A stretch of 11,031 bases of DNA from Desulfobulbaceae bacterium (GTDB taxonomy: Bacteria > Desulfobacterota > Desulfobulbia > Desulfobulbales > Desulfocapsaceae), in NCBI GenBank assembly GCA_031256095.1, contig JAIRRG010000061.1:1-11031 (forward strand), in the 5' to 3' direction. The first letter of the stretch is position 1. Each line of letters begins with the position of its first letter. Below are positions 7,420 through 11,031 of the stretch, piece by piece. The notes below the pieces were generated by a model. It was not told where the DNA came from and did no database searches. It saw nothing but the letters and a program-made list of their open reading frames with translations. Made by a program: the position numbers and the translations under genes.

Positions 7420-7464
7420 AGCGGTTGGTTTGCCGCACCGTTCATGCCGCCGCGGCAAACCGCT
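7420..7464 (-). other. rpoB-rpoC intercistronic stem-loop
   Basis: In the 105-nt spacer the minus strand has GGTTTGCCGC (7461-7452) and GCGGCAAACC (7436-7427), a perfect 10-bp inverted repeat around a 15-nt loop. It can be extended by AGC/GCT at the outside (7464-7462 and 7422-7420) if a 4-nt bulge is allowed on the 3' side. The bulge comes from a local GGTT duplication, which also permits an alternative pairing of AGCGGTT with AACCGCT. No T-run follows, so it is not a typical intrinsic terminator. The Shine-Dalgarno of rpoC is about 27 nt further on and outside the stem. It may be an RNA-processing or stability element; function is inference. Confidence 0.7.
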
Positions 7465-7485
7465 TTTATACCGGTAAGGAATTTC

Positions 7486-10400
7486 TCAGTATTCCCGCGA
7501 CCCATCAGCAAACGGCAAAACATCATCACTTTCACCGTCTTTGGATTCCTTTGTATCAGCCATTTGCGGCCCGGCAGCCACCTTCGGGGCCTCAGTCAGG
7601 GTGTTTTTTCCCTTACTTTTGCCTTTGCCGGTAACCCTTACCGGCTCATCTTCGATCAATTCCATATTCAGGCACAGGCCCTGGAGCTCCTTAACCAAAA
7701 CATGGAAGGACTCCGGCAGGCCGGTAGTCAGGAAGTTATCACCTTTGACAATCCGCTCGTACATGGTAGTACGACCTTCGACATCGTCCGACTTGACGGT
7801 CAGGAATTCTTTCAAGGTGTAGGCCGCACCATAGGCTTCCATGGCCCAGACTTCCATCTCGCCCAGGCGCTGACCGCCGAATTGGGCTTTGCCACCCAAC
7901 GGTTGCTGCGTGACCAGAGAATAGGGGCCAGTCGAACGGGCATGAATTTTGTTATCAACCAGATGGTGCAATTTTAGCATGTACATGACGCCGACCGTCA
8001 CCTTGTTGGCGAACGGCTCGCCAGTCAGGCCATCGTACAATTGGCTCTGCCCGACCTTATCAACTCCCGCTTCTTCGAGCAGCTCCCGGATATGTTCTTC
8101 ATTGGCGCCGTCGAACACCGGAGTTGCCATATGCAGGCCGTCTTTATGGTCACGCGCCCAATTGATCAGTTCCTGATCGTTTTTATCGACCGTGATACGC
8201 TCGCATTCCTCCTGGGAATAGATAGCCCGCAACTTTTCCCGGATCAGAGCGGCGCCCTGCTGGCGTCCCAACTCTTCGAGTTGCTCGCCGAGTTTTTTCG
8301 CCGCGAAACCCAAATGCACTTCCAGCACCTGGCCAACATTCATGCGCGACGGGACGCCCAGCGGATTCAAGACCAGGTCAACCGCCCGGCCATCGGCGAA
8401 AAAGGGCATATCTTCTTCCGGCAGCAAGCGGGAAACAACGCCCTTGTTGCCGTGACGCCCCGCCATCTTGTCACCCACCGACAGTTTACGTTTGGTGGCG
8501 ACATAGACTTTGACCATTTTGACAACACCGGGCGTCAGGTCGTCGCCCTTGCGCATCCGCTCAATAACCCCGTCGTAGCGGTCAATTACCGTTTTCGCCT
8601 GCTTGTCGTAACGCTGGTAAGCGGCGCTAATTCGCTCCTCGAAGTCGGCGCGCCCAGAAAATTCAACAGCCTTGAGGCCAGCAAAACCAACCCGCAATGG
8701 GATGTCGCCCACTCCGACCGATTTTTTCTCTTTGGTTTTCCCGCCCTCTTTGGCTTTGGCGCCGTCCAGTTCTGGCGCGGCCTTTTTGGCCGGCTTGACG
8801 GAACGGACAGCATCCGATTCCCAGTCGATCCGTTTGCCCTGTTTGACCAGCAGGCTGCCATCGCTGGCGTAAACATCAGTCTTGGCCACCTTACCGCGCA
8901 TGATCTCGCCGATTTCCCGGCAAACGCCGCGCTCCAGGCTCTCTAACTCAGCCTTTTTATCGGCCTCAAGCTTCTCGATTTCCAACTCCTCAATGCGCAG
9001 GGCGCGTTCGTCCTTGTCCACGCCTTTTCTAGAAAAGACTTTGGCGTCAATGACCACGCCACTGATCCCCGGCGGTACTCGCAGCGACGAATCTTTGACG
9101 TCGTGCGCCTTTTCACCGAAAATCGCCCGTAGAAGTTTTTCTTCTGGCGACAAGACAGTCTCACCTTTCGGCGTCACTTTACCAACCAAGGTGTCGCCAG
9201 CCTTGACCTCGGCGCCGATGCGAATGATGCCGGAATCATCGAGATTACGCAGCGTTTCCTCACCGACGTTGGGAATATCGCGCGTGATTTCCTCTTTCCC
9301 CAGTTTCGTGTCGCGCGCCATAGTCTCGAACACCTCGATATGCACCGAGGTGAAGGTATCTTCTTTCAAGAGGCGCTCGTTGATGAGGATGGAATCCTCA
9401 AAATTGAAGCCGCGCCACGGCATGAAGGCGATGGTGACGTTGCGGCCCAGGGCCAATTCCCCCTGTTCGCAGGATGGGCCATCGGCCAGTACCGTGCTTT
9501 GACCGACCCGCGTACCAGGCAATACCAGGGGCCGCTGGTTGAAACAGGTATTCTGGTTCGATTTTTTATATTTGGCGAGATGATACACAGCGACGCCCGT
9601 CTCCGAGCCATCGGTGCCTGGCTGATCGTAGCGAACAACAATACGGTTGGCGTCAGCCTGCTCGACGACGCCATCACCGGCGCTCAGGAGACAGGCTCCG
9701 GAATCCCTGGCTACATAACTTTCCATGCCAGTACCGACCAGCGGCGCCTGCGGCACCAAAAGCGGCACGGCCTGACGCTGCATGTTCGAGCCCATCAGGG
9801 CGCGGTTGGCGTCGTCGTTTTCCAAAAATGGAATAAGCGATGCCGCGACACTGACCAATTGATTGGGCGCAATGTCCATGTATGTGACTTTATCGGCGGT
9901 GGTGGTAATGACTTCGTCATCTTCACGAGCGATCAGATTGCCTTCGGCGAGGGAACCATCGGCCATCATCGGCGTCAGGGTCGGGGCGATTATCTGATTC
10001 TGTTCCTGAAGCGCCGACAGATACTGAGGTTCGTCATCGGAGACGTGCCGGTCGACCACCTTGCGGTAGGGCGTTTCGATGAAACCGTAAGGGTTGATAC
10101 GGGCATAGGTCGCCAAAGAAACGATCAGGCCAATATTCGGCCCTTCCGGTGTCTCCACCGGGCAGATGCGCCCATAATGGGTCGGATGGACATCGCGCAC
10201 TTCAAAGCCGGCCCGTTCACGTGACAGGCCACCCGGCCCCAAGGCGCTCAAACGCCTTTTATGGGTGACTTCCGACAGCGGATTGGTCTGATCCATGAAC
10301 TGAGAAAGCTGGCTGGATCCGAAGAATTCCTTTAGGGCGGCGGTAATCGGCTTGGGATTGACCAGTTCATTAGGCATGAGCGTATCGATGTCCTGAATCG

Positions 10401-11031
10401 CCATCCGCTCCTTGATCGCCCGCTCCATACGCACCAGCCCCATACGATACTGGTTTTCAACCAGTTCGCCGACTGTGCGCACACGGCGATTACCCAGATG
10501 GTCAATGTCATCGACCGCCCCCTGCTGATCACTCAAACGCACCAAATGCCTGACCGAGTACAAAATGTCTTCTTTGGTCAAATTGCGATGCGAGATGTCA
10601 ACATCCAGACCAAGCCGGGCGTTAATTTTGTAGCGCCCCACTTCCGAAAGATCATACAAATCCGGATTGAAGAACATATCGTAGAAGACTTTGTTGGCTA
10701 CATCCAAGGTCGGCGGACTTGACGGGCGCATCCGGCGGTAAATCTCGATTAAGGCACTTTCCGATTTTGTAATCTTGTCAACCGCCAGGGTCTTGCTGAA
10801 CGAATCGGAATAAGTGACGCCATCAATGCCCAAAACCTGGAACTGATCAATCCCCGCTGCCAATAATGTTTCCAGAAGCGGTTGGCTTATCTCAACGTTG
10901 CTGTCGACCAGCAAGCTGGTTTTTTCATCTTTTATCGGCCGGGCAAGAATCTTGCCGATAATGGATTCCCGGAGAATTTTGATCTCCTTGATACCATCGG
11001 ATTCGATTTTTTTCAGCGCGTTTTTGGTTAT
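7486..11031 (-). CDS. rpoB: DNA-directed RNA polymerase subunit beta (5' end outside the window)
   Basis: Beta forms the other jaw of the RNA polymerase cleft and the rifampicin pocket. The window holds 1181 residues plus the stop, entering at about E. coli residue 269 (ITKNALKKIESDGIKEIKIL) and open to the window edge; an in-frame TTG at 10914 is internal, since the protein aligns on both sides of it. Full length would be about 1450 residues versus 1342 in E. coli. Landmarks in order: EIYRRMRPSSPPT; the rifampicin region GSSQLSQFMDQ...THKRRLSALGP (about 10320-10240); FNFEDSIL (9402-9385); the SI2-type insert (about 9000-8548, roughly 58 residues longer than in E. coli, with a Lys/Ala-rich stretch at 8799-8716); GDKMAGRHGNKG; and YSLVTQQPLGGKAQFGGQR. 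After the usual end MELIEDE there is an extra tail of 52 polar residues (7644-7489). Positions equivalent to E. coli Leu511, Gln513, Asp516, His526, Ser531 and Leu533 are unmutated. Confidence 0.98.
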   Translation of the reverse strand: MTKNALKKIESDGIKEIKILRESIIGKILARPIKDEKTSLLVDSNVEISQPLLETLLAAGIDQFQVLGIDGVTYSDSFSKTLAVDKITKSESALIEIYRRMRPSSPPTLDVANKVFYDMFFNPDLYDLSEVGRYKINARLGLDVDISHRNLTKEDILYSVRHLVRLSDQQGAVDDIDHLGNRRVRTVGELVENQYRMGLVRMERAIKERMAIQDIDTLMPNELVNPKPITAALKEFFGSSQLSQFMDQTNPLSEVTHKRRLSALGPGGLSRERAGFEVRDVHPTHYGRICPVETPEGPNIGLIVSLATYARINPYGFIETPYRKVVDRHVSDDEPQYLSALQEQNQIIAPTLTPMMADGSLAEGNLIAREDDEVITTTADKVTYMDIAPNQLVSVAASLIPFLENDDANRALMGSNMQRQAVPLLVPQAPLVGTGMESYVARDSGACLLSAGDGVVEQADANRIVVRYDQPGTDGSETGVAVYHLAKYKKSNQNTCFNQRPLVLPGTRVGQSTVLADGPSCEQGELALGRNVTIAFMPWRGFNFEDSILINERLLKEDTFTSVHIEVFETMARDTKLGKEEITRDIPNVGEETLRNLDDSGIIRIGAEVKAGDTLVGKVTPKGETVLSPEEKLLRAIFGEKAHDVKDSSLRVPPGISGVVIDAKVFSRKGVDKDERALRIEELEIEKLEADKKAELESLERGVCREIGEIMRGKVAKTDVYASDGSLLVKQGKRIDWESDAVRSVKPAKKAAPELDGAKAKEGGKTKEKKSVGVGDIPLRVGFAGLKAVEFSGRADFEERISAAYQRYDKQAKTVIDRYDGVIERMRKGDDLTPGVVKMVKVYVATKRKLSVGDKMAGRHGNKGVVSRLLPEEDMPFFADGRAVDLVLNPLGVPSRMNVGQVLEVHLGFAAKKLGEQLEELGRQQGAALIREKLRAIYSQEECERITVDKNDQELINWARDHKDGLHMATPVFDGANEEHIRELLEEAGVDKVGQSQLYDGLTGEPFANKVTVGVMYMLKLHHLVDNKIHARSTGPYSLVTQQPLGGKAQFGGQRLGEMEVWAMEAYGAAYTLKEFLTVKSDDVEGRTTMYERIVKGDNFLTTGLPESFHVLVKELQGLCLNMELIEDEPVRVTGKGKSKGKNTLTEAPKVAAGPQMADTKESKDGESDDVLPFADGSREY

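Noticed and set aside
7381..7458. Extension of the rpoC frame to 7458
   Set aside because: The extra residues match no beta' N-terminus, the start would lie within the intercistronic hairpin, and the GTG at 7380 has a well-placed Shine-Dalgarno.
7420..7464. The intercistronic hairpin as an intrinsic terminator
   Set aside because: No run of T follows the stem on the minus strand, and termination here would separate beta from beta'.
7465..7471. A -10-like TATAAA on the minus strand just after the rpoB stop, as a possible rpoC promoter
   Set aside because: The hexamer 17 bp upstream (AATACT) matches TTGACA at only two positions and there is no extended -10 TG.
6838..7977. A 379-codon open frame on the plus strand, antisense to rpoC and rpoB
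   Set aside because: It spans the rpoC 5' end, the spacer and the rpoB 3' end; the opposite strand is clearly coding with conserved motifs. No recognisable domain or ribosome-binding site; a composition shadow.
8041..8946. Plus-strand open frame of 301 codons inside rpoB
   Set aside because: Fully antisense to conserved RpoB sequence; translation is rich in Phe, His and Gln as expected of an antisense shadow.
9340..10224. Plus-strand open frame of 294 codons inside rpoB
   Set aside because: Antisense to strongly conserved RpoB blocks including FNFEDSIL; no family resemblance.
10912..10914. TTG at 10914 as a possible rpoB start
   Set aside because: The 39 codons upstream to the window edge remain open and align with E. 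coli beta from about residue 269, so this is an internal leucine.

Overview
This window is a stretch of core information-processing genes. Every gene lies on the minus strand, so transcription runs from high to low coordinates: rpoB (5' end outside the window), rpoC, then the str operon rpsL-rpsG-fusA-tuf (tuf cut by position 1). I see no mobile element, RNA gene, CRISPR array or foreign-looking insert, and no undescribed multi-gene system. The largest gap between genes is 138 nt. The unusual signals are inside or between the housekeeping genes.

Organism. Base composition looks moderate, with GC slightly above half (not computed). RpoB carries a large insert between the GEKAHDVKDSSL and GDKMAGRHGNKG blocks (the SI2/beta-i9 position). 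RpoC carries a ~180-residue insert in the trigger loop (SI3/beta'-i6). Both are found in Proteobacteria and related Gram-negative lineages and are absent from Firmicutes and Actinobacteria. Together with the order rpoB-rpoC-rpsL-rpsG-fusA-tuf and an EF-G whose domain IV resembles the divergent spirochaete/planctomycete/deltaproteobacterial EF-G class, I favour a deltaproteobacterium-like organism (Desulfobacterota or relatives). This is an inference from motifs, not a phylogeny.

Layout. 11031-7486: rpoB from about E. coli residue 269 to its stop, with a Lys-rich SI2 linker and a ~52-residue C-terminal tail. 7485-7381: a 105-nt rpoB-rpoC spacer with a strong 10-bp perfect hairpin and a clear Shine-Dalgarno before a GTG start. 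7380-3265: rpoC. 3264-3127: rpoC-rpsL spacer with a good sigma-70 promoter (TTGACA, 17 bp, TATATA) and a small hairpin next to the rpsL ribosome-binding site. 3126-2755: rpsL. 2727-2254: rpsG. 2213-135: fusA. 119-1: start of tuf. Within the str operon the gaps are short (27, 40 and 15 nt), each with a purine-rich ribosome-binding site.

How they work together. RpoB and RpoC are the two large catalytic subunits of RNA polymerase. S12 and S7 build the decoding site and head of the 30S subunit, EF-G drives translocation, and EF-Tu delivers aminoacyl-tRNA. No terminator is visible after rpoC, so the str genes are probably transcribed both from their own promoter and by read-through from rpoBC.
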